The notes: generated by a model not told the origin, from the letters alone. Numbered from the stretch's first letter, positions 30,431 through 40,878 are shown. The stretch is DNA of 64,000 nt from Symbiodinium natans (GCA_905221605.1 CAJNDS010000081.1:124001-188000), one strand, 5' to 3'. Numbers and translations are program-made.

Positions 30431-31930
30431 TGTTCTTTGCCCCCTCCAATGGGCCCTCCAACGTGCGCTTTTGAGGTGCCACCCGTGCGGCCCCGCAGCC
30501 TCATACGATCGTTGCTGAAACTTTGAGCCAGACGCTCCAGACTTGGGGGAACCATGTGGCCATTGAAGGCCAGCAATTCAAGCAACCCATCAGCCAGCTG
30601 GAGAGGCGATAAGCGCCACGAGGACAGCAGTCAGCCAGTTCATCTGATCAGGATCGCAAAGCACGCCTTGCCGTGTATGCCTGCCTTGCGCTCTGTGATA
30701 CTCTACGATATGATGTTGAACATCTGGTCACTGGCTCCCAGCATGTCGCTGACAACCGCACGCAGCATCTGGCATTTGCCATGCGCATGAGCACGCAATG
30801 CACAAACAGCTTTGGAGCTTCGATTCACGCGATGTCCTCTACTCTACACTCCTGCATCTCCATGCATCTCCTTCATGCCATGATATGCCGTGCCAGAGAC
30901 TATCAGCAGGTCCCTGTGGAGACACTGTCACCATCTCCGTCAATAAGCTTATTTGACTTACACCATCGTCATCCGGAAAATTCCAGCCATGAGCATCAGT
31001 TGAACCTGCAGCCTACAACAAAGTACGATTTCAAGCAGAAACGCGAGCAAAGTGCGAACGGATGCGAACGGGCTCCAGCCGCGAGATGCGAAAATCCGCG
31101 GAACTGGCGGGCGCCGAACGCAGTGCAAGCCCATGCGTATGCAACATTATGCAACATGTGGTGGGAGATGTGGGAAGGTAGTAAGTTTGCAAGCAAAGTG
31201 TAGGTGCATGCTCGTGGGTGCATGGGTCGGTTGAGTGCAGCGGGGGCATCGTTGCACTGAGGCCTGGCACGTTTATGGGGTTCTTGGTGTTTTGGTGCAC
31301 GCTGCCTCTGTGGCCCAGACCTTGGCCACCAACAAAGCATGTGAGTGTAAGATGTTGCCAGCAAGAGGCACTCTCTTGCGCTCTTGTGTTGCAATATGCA
31401 ATGTCTTGGTTCAGGCTTGTGTGCGGCTTGGGAATCATTGCAACCGCGGTCGCACTGGTGGTGGTTAGCTGCGCGTGGTGCCCAATAGCGTCGGGGACTT
31501 GGAGGTTTGTGGGCACCCCCCGCGAGCACCAACACCGAGAAAGCACCCGACATGTCTGGATTTGAGGTCTCTGGTTTTGCCTTCAGTAGCTTTGGACGGA
31601 TTGATACAGACAGACCAGTTGCCCAAGGAATGGGGATGAATGGGGCTTGTTGAGAAAGGGTGCTCTTGCTTTGGCCAGCACGCTGACCCTGCAAGGGCAC
31701 CATGCGTTTGCGGCCTGAGCTGCTGCGGGTTGAGTGACACGCAGGCCAGTACATGAGTGTTCTTGTGTAAGGATTCAACAATATTCTAATTGTTACGTAG
31801 CCACTTGAAGTATCTACATGGCCGGGCCCTTGGCGTGTGCCGTGTCGTGCAGTACTGTACGAGTTAGACCAGCCAACCCGACCAAACCCCTTCCACGTAC
31901 TCACTCGCATTGAATCCCTCATGATCCCAG
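30431..31930. other. No confident exon
   Basis: Intron-like. The 308-codon open frame on the minus strand (30996-31922) has mosaic composition without motifs and overlaps plus-strand frames of equal quality. A short plus-strand stretch at 31335-31400 reads KACECKMLPARGTLLRSC. Confidence 0.35.
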
Positions 31931-32109
31931 GGCGCAGATGTGGAGAGTATGTGGATGGCTTTCGTTGTTCCGTCAGGCAGAGCTCATCTTGTGCGCTCCT
32001 TGCCAGTCTTGACGCTCGGCTTGAAACTGTCGCGGGCAGTAGTCAAGCCCTGATCGTCACAGCGATTGCCGCCAAGCAAGAGATGAGAGCAATCAACCGA
32101 TTACAGTAG
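31931..32109 (+). CDS. Exon, cysteine cluster then helix
   Basis: It follows ATCCCAG. The frame reads RRCGEYVDGFRCSVRQSSSC and then an alanine-rich helical segment (LLASLDARLETVAGSSQALI) to a stop at 32107. The change from a cysteine module to a helix could mark the approach to a membrane or C-terminal region. Confidence 0.45.
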
Positions 32110-32445
32110 CCCACACATGCCATGTTCATGCTTGAACGATTTGCGCTGCCCAAGTCTTTCCCTGCTTGTGTCACAATTCTTTGTGCGCACTCACTTATCT
32201 ACAAGGTTGGGCATCGGTCGAATGCCTCTCGGCAACAAAAGCTGCCGCTAGATGTGGCTAGTTTGGTATCAGCGTAATGTTTGCGGGATTCCTTTGTTGG
32301 TGGAATCTGGTCGTGCCATGTCGTGGAAGGCATGACTACATTGTAGGTGGAGCCACCAGATCTGTCTCAGGTCTGTTTGGTGGGATGGAGTGAGGCCAGA
32401 ACATTGCTTGATCTGTTTCCAGGGGCATGTTCCCAAGCCACCATC

Positions 32446-32571
32446 ACAAAGCACCATGGTAAACTCTTCAACTGCGTTGACGGTTTATGCATTTGTCACG
32501 CCCCTTGTGGATGCAGATTGACAGGAGTTGGCTCGACACAAAGTGTCGCAGTCACGATTACAAGTAATTGA
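32446..32571 (+). CDS. Cysteine-rich exon
   Basis: The frame reads NCVDGLCICHAPCGCRLTGV, with five cysteines in C-x4-C-x-C-x3-C-x-C order, then a threonine/valine-rich segment to a stop. Limits are uncertain. Confidence 0.4.
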   Translation, partial: TKHHGKLFNCVDGLCICHAPCGCRLTGVGSTQSVAVTITSN

Positions 32572-32774
32572 TAGACTCCTTCAACTGAGCTGAGAGAAAG
32601 CTTGGACATGCATACATTGACGCGTCAACTGCATGTGTCTTGGGGTGGCCATGCGCAACGTCTGCGCTTTCTGCTCAGATCTTGTCGGCAGTTTCACTAT
32701 TCAGGCAGCCTCGCAACGCAGGTTTCCGGACAGAAATGGCAAGCGGCATGCTTTGCAGCAGTTCTGCCTGCTGC

Positions 32775-32798
32775 CCCCCCCCCCCCCCCCCCCCCCCA
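32775..32798. repeat. Poly-C tract
   Basis: A run of more than 20 cytosines. Length may be unreliable in the assembly. Confidence 0.9.
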
Positions 32799-33159
32799 GC
32801 CCCCTTCCCGAGGCGGACGCCTGCCGGAATTTATCTTGGGCTTTTGTCTTCGAGATGAGGTAAATGCACGTAATTCTCGGCTTTGAGCTGGATAGGGAAA
32901 TCACGAAAATCCTGACCGGGCTTCTTTCAACTGCCAGGGAATTAAAGTTGCAGGGCATCCTAGGTCCTGGGGCCTTAGGTTGCCATTGAAGCGTTTGAGG
33001 TGGGCGAGAAGCGACAGCTTCGGATACCTGCGTCCGAAGGCTACGGCCAGGCCGGGGCGGATGTTGAACGGAGCATGGTTCTTGCTTTACACGGTGTTGC
33101 TGTGTTGCTGTTGATTATAGCGGGTGAGCTGTGTCGACGTCTGATATATCTCCCATCGC

Positions 33160-33255
33160 TCAAAAGCACATGTTCTCACAATCCCTGTGCCTCAGCGCGG
33201 CTACAAAGCCTGGGGCATTCCGCCGGACGCTGTGATGATTTTCACTTTGGAGGTC
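33160..33255 (+). CDS. Cysteine-bearing exon candidate
   Basis: The frame reads STCSHNPCASARLQSLGHSA and then GRCDDFHFGG (C-x4-C-x14-C). Splice limits are not clear. Confidence 0.3.
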
Positions 33256-33416
33256 CTGGACATCCAGTTTCCAGCCTAGCATTGCTGTGGCACAGATGAA
33301 ACAGATGGGAAGAGCACGGTACATGATGTCGCCACAGCACTTGGATAAAGGTGGGTTCGGTTCTGTAATAGCCAAGTAGAGTAGAAATTGCAACCATGCT
33401 TTTCCGTACCTTTCAG

Positions 33417-33480
33417 TGCACTTTGAGACTTTGCGCCTCTCAGCATCTGACCTATGCTGATGCTCATGATCCATTGGGAA
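33417..33480 (+). CDS. Exon candidate
   Basis: After a good CCTTTCAG acceptor (ending 33416) the frame reads CTLRLCASQHLTYADAHDPL. It is the last cysteine-bearing segment of this series. Confidence 0.3.
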
Positions 33481-35824
33481 TTAATAGTGGTGGAATTTAC
33501 GATTCTTCACCTACATTGGAGGAGTGCCGAACGGCTCAGTCTCAACAGCTCGAAACCCGACGCAAAGGAAGCTGCCTTCGGATTGCATGAGTCATGGAAA
33601 ATGTCACAGACATCGCACAAGTATAGGATCTGTAGCCACCGTGGGCGCGCCCTCTGTGTCGGCCACTGTTGGCCACAAGCATTCTTGCACATCGCAGATA
33701 TGCCCACGGCATGTTTACATCAGCACAGCGATACCCCCTAGCCGAGTAGAAACCAATGGTCTGACGGAGTTCTGATGGGCTGCCTGTGGGATGTGAGACA
33801 TGGAGCGCAGGCAGTGAGAATCATCTTCGATGTTGAAGCCAGAGAGCGTGCACCTTGCTGCAGAAGATGTTTCATGACATTTTCATGACCATCACTCCGA
33901 CCATGCTTCGGCTTCAACTGGGGTCAACTCGCAAATTGAGCCCTGCGAGCCCTCGCACCCCGCAGCACTGAGCGAGCAAGCGTGGGCATAATTCGAAGTT
34001 TGGCAAGCTGGTTCTACTCTGCGCCTTGGGCCCTACAGGTTTCAGAAATGTGTTGAAACCGGTCCAGGCGTCGGCATGGTTTCTGTAGCAAGCCGTGGTG
34101 CACCCCGACTCAGCTCACACTATCTCTTGTGCCATCTTATCCTTGTTTTATCCTTGGGGGCGACTCATTCTAGAACATGCCTGGGCTCGATCCGGGCCTG
34201 TTTCTCCGTATCAGTACTCGTATGTGACTGACACCATCAGGTCTTTCCCTATCGGGAAAACTGATGCGGGTGTCTTATTTGCGTAGCTGTGCGGCCGATG
34301 TTCTGCCCTTTGCCACTTGGTTTCGCGCAGTGCTGCCTGAACCATGTTGAACCATTGATGCGTCGCAGCATCCTGGCTAGTTGTAAACGCTGCGCGTCTG
34401 CCGCCTCTGCACGGCCTGACACGCAGCGGTAGAGGCTTTGGGTTTACAGTGCGTTTCGCCGTAGTCGGACGTTAGGTCAGGTAGGCTTCTCGCTGGCATT
34501 GGGCAGGTTTAACTTCGTCATTTGGCGTTAGGTGAGGGTGTTTGCTTGGTTTTGCTTTATTGGTGGCATTGGGTACCGAAGTCAGAGCATAAACCTGGCT
34601 TAGGGAAGTCTCGAAGGTCACAGCAGGTTAATAAGGTCTGTAGAGATCCGTCGAGGGGCTCACAGTGGGTCCGTGGGTGCATCAAGATTCCTCAGGGATC
34701 ACGCAGGGGGGAACCTGCGGCCTGGCCCGAGGCGAAGCACCCCTCAAAGCACTTCGTAATGATCACGCCATCACCCTACGTATGTTTTTTTAAATCCCTG
34801 CTGAGATGGAAAGTTCCCTGTTGGTTGGGTTTTTGGGGATGTTTGTTGAAGGGCAGCTTTTGGGAGTGTTGGTGGCAGGGGGACTTCCCAAGGGGGTATT
34901 TTCGGGGTTCTGAGGTGTTGGCTCTCAACGCACTATACAGTTTTAGAGTCCCGAAAAAATCCCAGGTGCTGGGGGAAGGCGTGGCCTGAGGGTCCCTGGG
35001 GTTTCGTCTGTGTGCGTAAGATACAAGAACAAAACGCTGGTTTGGATTAGTATCCCGTGCTTTGGGGGATAGGGTCCAAAATGCGGGCGGCAGGAACCCA
35101 ATCCCAGCATGTGCCACCTCGGTTCTCAGAAGCCTCCAGGATTAGCGAAACCGGGGGGTGGGCAAGGTGTGGAAGGTGTGGAAGGTGTGGAACTGGGGGG
35201 TCCCTATCGGAATCCCTGACGCCCACGGCCGGTTCCGAGACGAAGCTATCAGGCTATCACCAGACATTTGGCAGAGGCAGCCGTCGGAACGTGCTGACAA
35301 GCAGGGATAGTTTTGTTGGACCGTTGAATCACACAGGTTAACAATCTGCAGTCTGCCAGAGCGAGAGCTCTGCTGGATGTGGAACGCTGGCCACTTGCCC
35401 CGTAAGCTGACCCGACTCCAATTATTATTGTCTGGATGTGGTGACAGCGCGATGCTATCAAAACTGTTGCCGTGCAGGAGAGCCGTTCTGAGCCTAGACT
35501 GGCCAAGTTGTTCCAGCTGAGTTCATCTCACGTCATCATGCCTGAAATGCAAGATAATGCAAATCTGTCGCGCTTGGCTCTGGGCAGTGTTTGTTAATTA
35601 GTTTCATGTCCAGGACTAGGTTCGATAGCTGACTTGTAGACGGCATGCTTGTGTATGAACGAAGCAATGGTGACATAGTGGATCAGGCTGGAAGGACCCA
35701 ACCTAGTCTGTCGGTGGTAGCACCGCCGTTTTGTCAGGACGATGGTTCTGTTTAGCCGTGCTAGCTCTATTCTGTATTGACCTCTGCGCGCTCTAGCTGC
35801 TCTAGTTGCACGAGTTCCTGGTTT
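33481..35824. other. No confident gene
   Basis: About 2.3 kb, including a G-rich stretch (34510-34990) open on both strands and a GTGTGGAAG triplication at 35163-35190. Nothing recognisable. Confidence 0.4.
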
Positions 35825-35935
35825 GTGATGGACGCCCACCGCGAAGAGTGCTGCGTTTGCCTCCGTCGCACCCGCCGGCGGACACCCTGCCGGCATCCAC
35901 TCTGTGCCCTGATGAAAGCGGGCGGGTGGCGACTT
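35825..35935 (+). CDS. RING-finger-like exon candidate
   Basis: The frame reads EECCVCLRRTRRRTPCRHPL followed by CALMKAG: C-x2-C, spacer, C-x-H-x2-C, which matches the first half of a C3HC4 RING (E3 ubiquitin ligases). The last C-x2-C pair is not in this segment and would have to lie in a later exon. It could also be a chance cysteine cluster. Confidence 0.35.
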
Positions 35936-36179
35936 CTCGGGGAAGGTTTGAGTTGGGTTTGTGGCCAAATGTCTAAGGCTATTAAGGCTTTCTGAACACC
36001 CTTCTGCAACAGAGACTCTCAGCTCAAGGCTTTCAAAGCAGCAAAAGCATTCATCTCTGTACAGCAAACTCAAACTCAGACCCGGCCGTCCACTCGATTG
36101 ATTCTCGGCCTTTGGGCTGCTGGTTCCAGAATGACTCCCACATGCTCCGCGCTCACTGCTGGTCTCACTTCTGGGTCCT

Positions 36180-36330
36180 CCCTGGTCACCTGGTCCCTGA
36201 CACGGACACCTTTCTCTCAACCCCACTCTCCCGGCCGATTCCGATCTTGTGGAGTAGTGGAGAAGTGATCCAGCGCCTTGGTACCCAGATCCGCGAGATT
36301 CCGCATGTTCTGCCCCTCGCTTTAGACCCT
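36180..36330 (-). pseudogene. Copia RNase H tail relic
   Basis: On the minus strand (about 36255-36315) a short frame reads NMRNLADLGTKALDHF. The core NLADLGTKAL is the characteristic end of copia RNase H and compares with NISDLGTKAL in the intact element here. A stop lies shortly upstream in the same frame and the rest of the domain is not recognisable, so this is a decayed fragment of a different copia lineage. Confidence 0.35.
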
Positions 36331-36567
36331 CCTCCGCCGCAAGCCGTCTGGTCTATGATTTTTGTGCCCCCGGCTGCCAGTGCCTCCACATCCGTGATCA
36401 CAAGCGGATCCAGGTCCTCAAAGCCCAGCGTTGGGCTCACCAACCTAGCATCACCCCCGAAAGAGCTCAGTCCAGATTTTTTGACTCCGAAAAGCCTTTC
36501 AGTTCATGCGTATGACTCACGCAAATCTTGTATTGGATTATAGAATGTAGCTAATGAATGTCGCTGA

Positions 36568-36623
36568 AGCTTGAGGCTTAGGATCATGAGCGTAGCTGCA
36601 GCTTGAGGCTTAGGATCATGAGC
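36568..36623. repeat. 24-bp direct duplication
   Basis: AGCTTGAGGCTTAGGATCAT plus AGC.. is present at 36568-36591 and again at 36600-36623, with a 32-base period. Confidence 0.85.
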
Positions 36624-36822
36624 ATCACCAATTCGAGGTAGCTATTGCTTCCGGCGCCTTCGCCGACGGGAATGCCCATACTGTCGAAGCGAGCTCGTGG
36701 TGACGGTCCAGGCGTGGATGAGGGTAGTGACACTGAACTGACTGACCGAATTGACTGAATTCCTTTCCAGCCCGAGTCTGCACGTGCCCTTTGAAAGCTT
36801 CTCTCCTTTTCTGTTTCTGCAG

Positions 36823-36975
36823 GAGATCCAGCACGGGCCGACGCCTTTATCAAAGCAAGATCTGGAGCTGCTTCGTAGCTGCAGCAAAGCCAGAGCTAAG
36901 CATATTCCTCGACACGAACGCTTCCGGAAGCAGCAGCCCACTGGTTCTGACCATAATGGACCTCCCGAGCAGTGA
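36823..36975 (+). CDS. Helical exon
   Basis: It follows CTGTTTCTGCAG (ending 36822). The frame starts EIQHGPTPLSKQDLELLRSC and continues SKARAKHIPRHERFRKQQP to a stop at 36973. Splice signal and composition support a real exon. The 3' limit and protein family are unknown. It begins the helix-rich series of 36.8-40.1 kb. Confidence 0.5.
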   Translation, partial: EIQHGPTPLSKQDLELLRSCSKARAKHIPRHERFRKQQPTGSDHNGPPEQ

Positions 36976-37245
36976 TGCTGCTGAACTTGCATCTGTTGCA
37001 TCTGCTGCTCTACGCCATGCTCATGGCCCAGACAAATTCAGCTGTAGGATTCTCGGCTGTTTGTTGAAGTGATTGTTTGTACTGTTGATTGTTGTCCAGC
37101 CAAAGGTTGCGAAACTGTGACGGCTTAGATGAGTTGCATGAGGCGGCCTTGACCATTTCAGGACGCCACGCCGCACTGTTGAAGCGGATCGAGTGAGTGA
37201 TGGTTCGGATACCCCGCCCGTGCCCACCCGCTTCACTCTGTGCAG

Positions 37246-37340
37246 GAAAGATGTCGACGAGCTCACCAAGTGACCGTCGGAATGTACAGGCAGCTGTTGC
37301 CAAGCGCTGCTGCTGTCTCGCGGCCAGCAGGTCACGTATT
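37246..37340 (+). CDS. Exon candidate
   Basis: After CTCTGTGCAG (ending 37245) the frame reads ERCRRAHQVTVGMYRQLLPS. The frame stays open to 37455, but composition worsens after about 37340. Confidence 0.35.
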
Positions 37341-37476
37341 ATCTGACATGAACCTTAAGCTTGTATATACTTATTATAACCATTGGATAGGTTACGCTGA
37401 TGCTCTCCACTTGCCTCACGAGGCCGACACATGTACGGGGACTGAAATATCATAAGACGAGCCAAGGTTTTACCAG

Positions 37477-37950
37477 AGTTGGCTGGAGGTCGCAACTGGA
37501 TGCGGCAGCTGCAGCAAGGGTGATGTCTGGTCTCGTGGAGGATGGTTTGCTCCAACCCTCACAAAGCTCCCCGACCTCCATTCAGACCATTTCTGACCAG
37601 CACATTGGACATTTGAGAGCAGAAAGGAGAGCAGCAGAGTATGCGCAGATTGTGCAAAGCATCACCCGGGACTCCCCCCCCCGAGGCCTCCAGTCGGCCA
37701 TTGTGGACGCGATGCTCGGGCTGTGCGGATCCAGCCATCAGACACATCAGACACATCAGACACATCAGACACATCAGACACGGCATCTGCTGTGTGGTTC
37801 ACGGCCTTCACGGCCAGCATCGGCGTATGCCGGAAAACGGCCAGTGTCAGCGGTGCTTCAGCCTAAAGGCAGCTTGGGTCGTGTTGGGACCGTGCTGGGA
37901 CAGTGCTTGTCCGGTATGATGTATGATGTCTCAGTAGCCGGCACCTTCTG
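37477..37950 (+). CDS. Exon with helical segment and THQ repeat
   Basis: It follows TTTTACCAG (ending 37476). The frame gives SQLDAAAAARVMSGLVEDGL, later HLRAERRAAEYAQIVQ, then an in-frame 9-base tandem repeat coding Thr-His-Gln (37739-37781). It runs to a stop at 37949. The helical first half is typical of this series. The exon may end before the repeat. Confidence 0.45.
37739..37781. repeat. GACACATCA 9-bp tandem repeat
   Basis: Four perfect 9-base copies plus a partial one, translating as (Thr-His-Gln)n in the frame of the surrounding exon candidate. Confidence 0.85.
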
Positions 37951-37990
37951 AGGCGGACCTCAGGCTCGCTGTGTGCCTTACTGGCTGCAG

Positions 37991-38110
37991 AAGGTGGGCC
38001 TTCTTGCCACCTTTGCCGCCTCCCGGCTCATCTCGGATGGCGCGAATGCGGTAGCGAATTTGCTGCTGGACGACCTGCGCCGCTGTTCCGGAGCTGCAAG
38101 GACTGCAAGG
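37991..38110 (+). CDS. Helical exon
   Basis: From CTGGCTGCAG (ending 37990) the frame reads KVGLLATFAASRLISDGANA followed by VANLLLDDLRRCSGAA. Alanine/leucine-rich helix with no stops until 38129. A GC donor (GCAACG) may follow at about 38109. Confidence 0.55.
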
Positions 38111-38173
38111 CAACGCCTGCCCATAGTCTAGCCATTGCCGAGACCAACCTCAGTAACCTCAGCCGAAGTTCAG

Positions 38174-38306
38174 CAAAGGTTTACCCGAAACGGCTCGGGA
38201 GCTCCTGGCATCGGCGGAGGAACTCCGCCAAGGGGCGGCACTGCTTTCGCAGGCGCGGCGCTCGGAAGAACTTACGATGCATTTACGGGAGGACTCGGCC
38301 TACTTG
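38174..38306 (+). CDS. Coiled-coil exon
   Basis: Acceptor GTTCAG (ending 38173). The frame reads GLPETARELLASAEELRQGA then ALLSQARRSEELTMHLRED, a strong amphipathic helix. A GC donor after TTG (38306|GCACGT) leaves phase 0 and joins correctly to the exon at 38529. Confidence 0.65.
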
Positions 38307-38445
38307 GCACGTGTGACTATGTGGCACTGTTTGCAGAGACTTGTTTCTTCATTTTGGACGGGGCTTTCCATTCAATTGCTTAGACTTTGCTTCAAGCCTC
38401 GCCTCGGCCTTCTGGCCTTTCTCCGTCGTGATCGTCGTGCCCCGA

Positions 38446-38518
38446 AGCGCACTATAGTATCACTATAGTATCACTATAGTGTCACTATAGTATCACTATC
38501 GTATCACTATAGTGCGCT
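38446..38518. repeat. 11-bp tandem repeat inside a 12-bp inverted repeat
   Basis: AGCGCACTATAG (38446-38457) and its exact reverse complement CTATAGTGCGCT (38507-38518) enclose tandem copies of TATCACTATAG. It lies in the intron between the exons at 38.2 and 38.5 kb. Confidence 0.9.
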
Positions 38519-38528
38519 GTTTCACCAG

Positions 38529-38615
38529 GTAGACGAAGCCAGCGGCGGGAGCTCCCTGGCTTCCCTCCAGGGCGTCCTTGCCGAGGCGGTGGGGCGCCTC
38601 GAGCACCTCATCTAC
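38529..38615 (+). CDS. Helical exon
   Basis: Acceptor TTCACCAG (ending 38528). The frame reads VDEASGGSSLASLQGVLAEA then VGRLEHLIY and ends before GTTTCG, in phase 0 at both ends. It joins in phase to 38306 upstream and 39057 downstream. Confidence 0.65.
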
Positions 38616-38779
38616 GTTTCGAACGAGTATCTACGTTTCGAGTTCGTTTCGAGTTCATTTCGGGATGTCTCTCGGGCCTTGAGTAGGATTCAAACAAGTA
38701 GCTCTTGCTCGCTGCCACATGCTCTCACATGTGCTTGCGTCGTGGGGGAAGGGGTGTAATGCTGGGAGTTCTGTGGTTT

Positions 38780-38812
38780 TTTTTTGTGTGTGTGGGGGGG
38801 GGGGGGGGTAAA
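38780..38812. repeat. GT/poly-G tract
   Basis: TTTTTTTTTGTGTGTG followed by about 14 guanines. Confidence 0.85.
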
Positions 38813-39056
38813 GAAAATTAGGAGTATTAAGGGGTGTAATTCCTGGAATGCTGGGGGGAGTATATCGAAATCAACGTAGAAGTGCATTGCACCACGCCTT
38901 GCGCTGCTTTGTAGGATAATGTAGACATGTAGAGTTCTGGAAAAGGGGAGAGCATCGACTTCAGTCCCCTTCCCCTTCCGCAGGTGTTCACATGAGTGTA
39001 AAACACTATCAACCCCCCAGCCCAGGAGTCTCGAGGGTGCCAGGAATGTTGCCGAG

Positions 39057-39102
39057 GTGAAGTCCGTGCTGCAGGCTCGATTGGATCTGCTGCGCAGCCC
39101 AA
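39057..39102 (+). CDS. Short helical exon
   Basis: Acceptor TTGCCGAG, donor GTAACT at 39103. It encodes VKSVLQARLDLLRSP. Ends in phase 1 and joins to 39158. Confidence 0.55.
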
Positions 39103-39157
39103 GTAACTCAATTGATAGCAACTCTTCTGGGATCTTCTGTGCTGTGTCTGACGTCAG

Positions 39158-39245
39158 GCGATGGGCCTCACCAAAGGCGAGGCCCCGCTTGCAAGCCCAT
39201 CAGAGAGGCGGAGGAGGCTGGCATGCTTGCGGATCTTGGGGGCAC
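39158..39245 (+). CDS. Helical exon
   Basis: Acceptor GACGTCAG (ending 39157). Taken in the phase set by the preceding exon it reads SDGPHQRRGPACKPIREAEE and AGMLADLGGT before a GTCTAC donor (39246). A second open frame (with RRLACLRILGARLRE) also exists here. Confidence 0.5.
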
Positions 39246-39688
39246 GTCTACGTGAGGTTTTTGGCAAGTTACAGCCAGACTCAAAAGTTATTCACATTTA
39301 TTCACACGAAAAAGCAACCACAACACCATTGAGAATCCGGAAGGTGGGGGTTGACTTTTTTCCGTTTCTCATGACATCTAATTGGTTGCCGGCCGCGTGA
39401 GCCTAGGGCCTAGGGATCATCTGCATCCTTTTGGACGAACGCCCAAAACCCTTTTGGTGACTCAGGACCTTGCGTTGGAGGTTTCATGCTTTGGCTTTAC
39501 GGAATAACCATTTGAAGATCCGCAGCCGTCCTGGATCATTGATCGTAGCTCCCATGTCAACGCTCCACATTGTGCAGCAAGCCCTTTTCTAAAGAGAGTG
39601 CGCGTAAACCAGTATCGCGGCTAGTCTCTTCGGACTGGATGTAGTTATGATGTTGTGATATGCCAGCCATAAGCGCCATAAGACACAG

Positions 39689-39784
39689 AAGAGCAGCTGC
39701 ATCGCGGGATGTCGGCAATCTCGGCCGTGAAGCTGGAGAAAGCGCTGGCGAACCTTGAGCGAAAGCTACGCATCGAGCACCCAG
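39689..39784 (+). CDS. Coiled-coil exon
   Basis: Acceptor AAGACACAG. The frame reads EQLHRGMSAISAVKLEKALA then NLERKLRIEHP, a clear heptad-type helix. A GC donor (GCTGTG) follows CAG at 39784. Its phase does not match the preceding exon, so an exon may be missing between them. Confidence 0.6.
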
Positions 39785-39941
39785 GCTGTGACAGAAGACG
39801 ACGGACGTGTTCTCGACACCTTTTCTTCAACCGAGCTTATACATTGCCATCGTATTGTGATTGAGCTGGAGCATTCAAACTTCTGCTGCAAGAATGTGCC
39901 GCTGTGTGCCGTGCGCATTTAATGGCCGTTTTGCTTTCCAG

Positions 39942-40009
39942 GATCTGCGACGAGCTGGAGCACCGGCTGTCAAGGGAGCTCGCTCCGTGTCTGGCACGGC
40001 TGTATCCAG
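39942..40009 (+). CDS. Helical exon
   Basis: Acceptor TTTGCTTTCCAG (ending 39941). The frame reads ICDELEHRLSRELAPCLARL then YP. A GA donor (GATGCA) may end it at 40009. Confidence 0.55.
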
Positions 40010-40073
40010 GATGCATTGCATCATTGCATCGTTATGCGTGCACGTGACATCACGTGACTTCTTGATCCGTGAG

Positions 40074-40116
40074 GCAAGCGCTGGAGTCGCACCTGGAGAC
40101 GCAATTCGCAAACGAG
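40074..40116 (+). CDS. Short helical exon
   Basis: Acceptor ATCCGTGAG. The frame reads QALESHLETQFANEAH before a stop at 40123. A GC donor after GAG (40116) is likely. Confidence 0.45.
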
Positions 40117-40345
40117 GCGCACTGAGTGGCCCGGAGTTGGAGCGGTGTGGGGAAGAGGGAGGGGGGTGGCGGTGCCAGGTCTTTGATGCTACAGTGCTAC
40201 AGGAGGGAGAGGGGAGAAGCGGAGAGAGTTCGAGATAGAGATGCTATCGAGACGGAAAACCTCCAACCCAGGAACAACGGACTGACCCGTGGACTTGCGC
40301 GCCCCTTGGGGCAGCTCTCCCTTCGAAAAGGGGCCTAGGCGTACA

Positions 40346-40443
40346 GAGAGCAAAGAGAGAGAGAGAGAGGCGCCACAAGGTGCCCTTGTGCCCTCAGGCC
40401 CCACAAAAGAACGAAAGAAAGAAAGAAAGAAAAAAAGCGAAAG
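40346..40443. repeat. Purine microsatellites (GA)n and (GAAA)n
   Basis: GAGAGAGAGAGA at about 40350-40368 and GAAAGAAAGAAA at 40411-40443. Confidence 0.85.
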
Positions 40444-40674
40444 ACACCGACGCGGACCAAACTGCCAGGGCGAGGGTTAGAAGAAAGATAGGCTGAGAAT
40501 GTGAGATGACCATCGCCGCATTTCATGATATTTGATGCTACATGATGCGCTGCCCATATGATCGGTTTCGCATGATGTGCTACATGCCACTGCATGCTAC
40601 CGGTACACTACCCGCGACATGACGGTGACCTGACAGTGACCTGATGTGATGTATGATGCCGTCTTCCCTTGCAG

Positions 40675-40735
40675 GACCGGAAGAGCGACGATGCGTCGGA
40701 GATCATCGAGGCAGGATTGGGCGCAGCATTGGGCA
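40675..40735 (+). CDS. Exon candidate
   Basis: Acceptor CTTCCCTTGCAG (ending 40674). The frame reads DRKSDDASEIIEAGLGAALG. 3' limit unclear. Confidence 0.45.
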
Positions 40736-40878
40736 CAACACATTGGCTCCAAACGGCTGGGTCATCCACGGGGTCAGAGCGTGCTCCCATAGTCAATTCC
40801 TCTGGCTCAGGTCAAGCTCTGCTCGGTCGGGATCTTGGATGGGCTCGGTGTGTTTCGGATCTGACTTCTATCACGCAG

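Larger units (their letters stand above)
16910..33480 (+). other. Span of a cysteine-rich multi-exon gene (or two)
   Basis: At least fifteen short plus-strand segments in this 16.6-kb span encode cysteine clusters with C-x2-C pairs and C-x2-G[FY]-x-L motifs, most bounded by AG acceptors. Such spacing is typical of furin-like, EGF-like and GCC2/GCC3 ectodomain repeats. I infer one very large gene for a secreted, luminal or membrane-anchored protein, possibly beginning before the copia element (5.34 kb) and possibly reaching the membrane exon at 44.9 kb. Exon order and joining were not established by phase here, so the number of genes is uncertain. Confidence 0.45.

Noticed and set aside
30996-31922. 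308-codon minus-strand frame
   Set aside because: Mosaic composition with no motif, and plus-strand frames of similar length overlap it; probably chance in GC-rich DNA.
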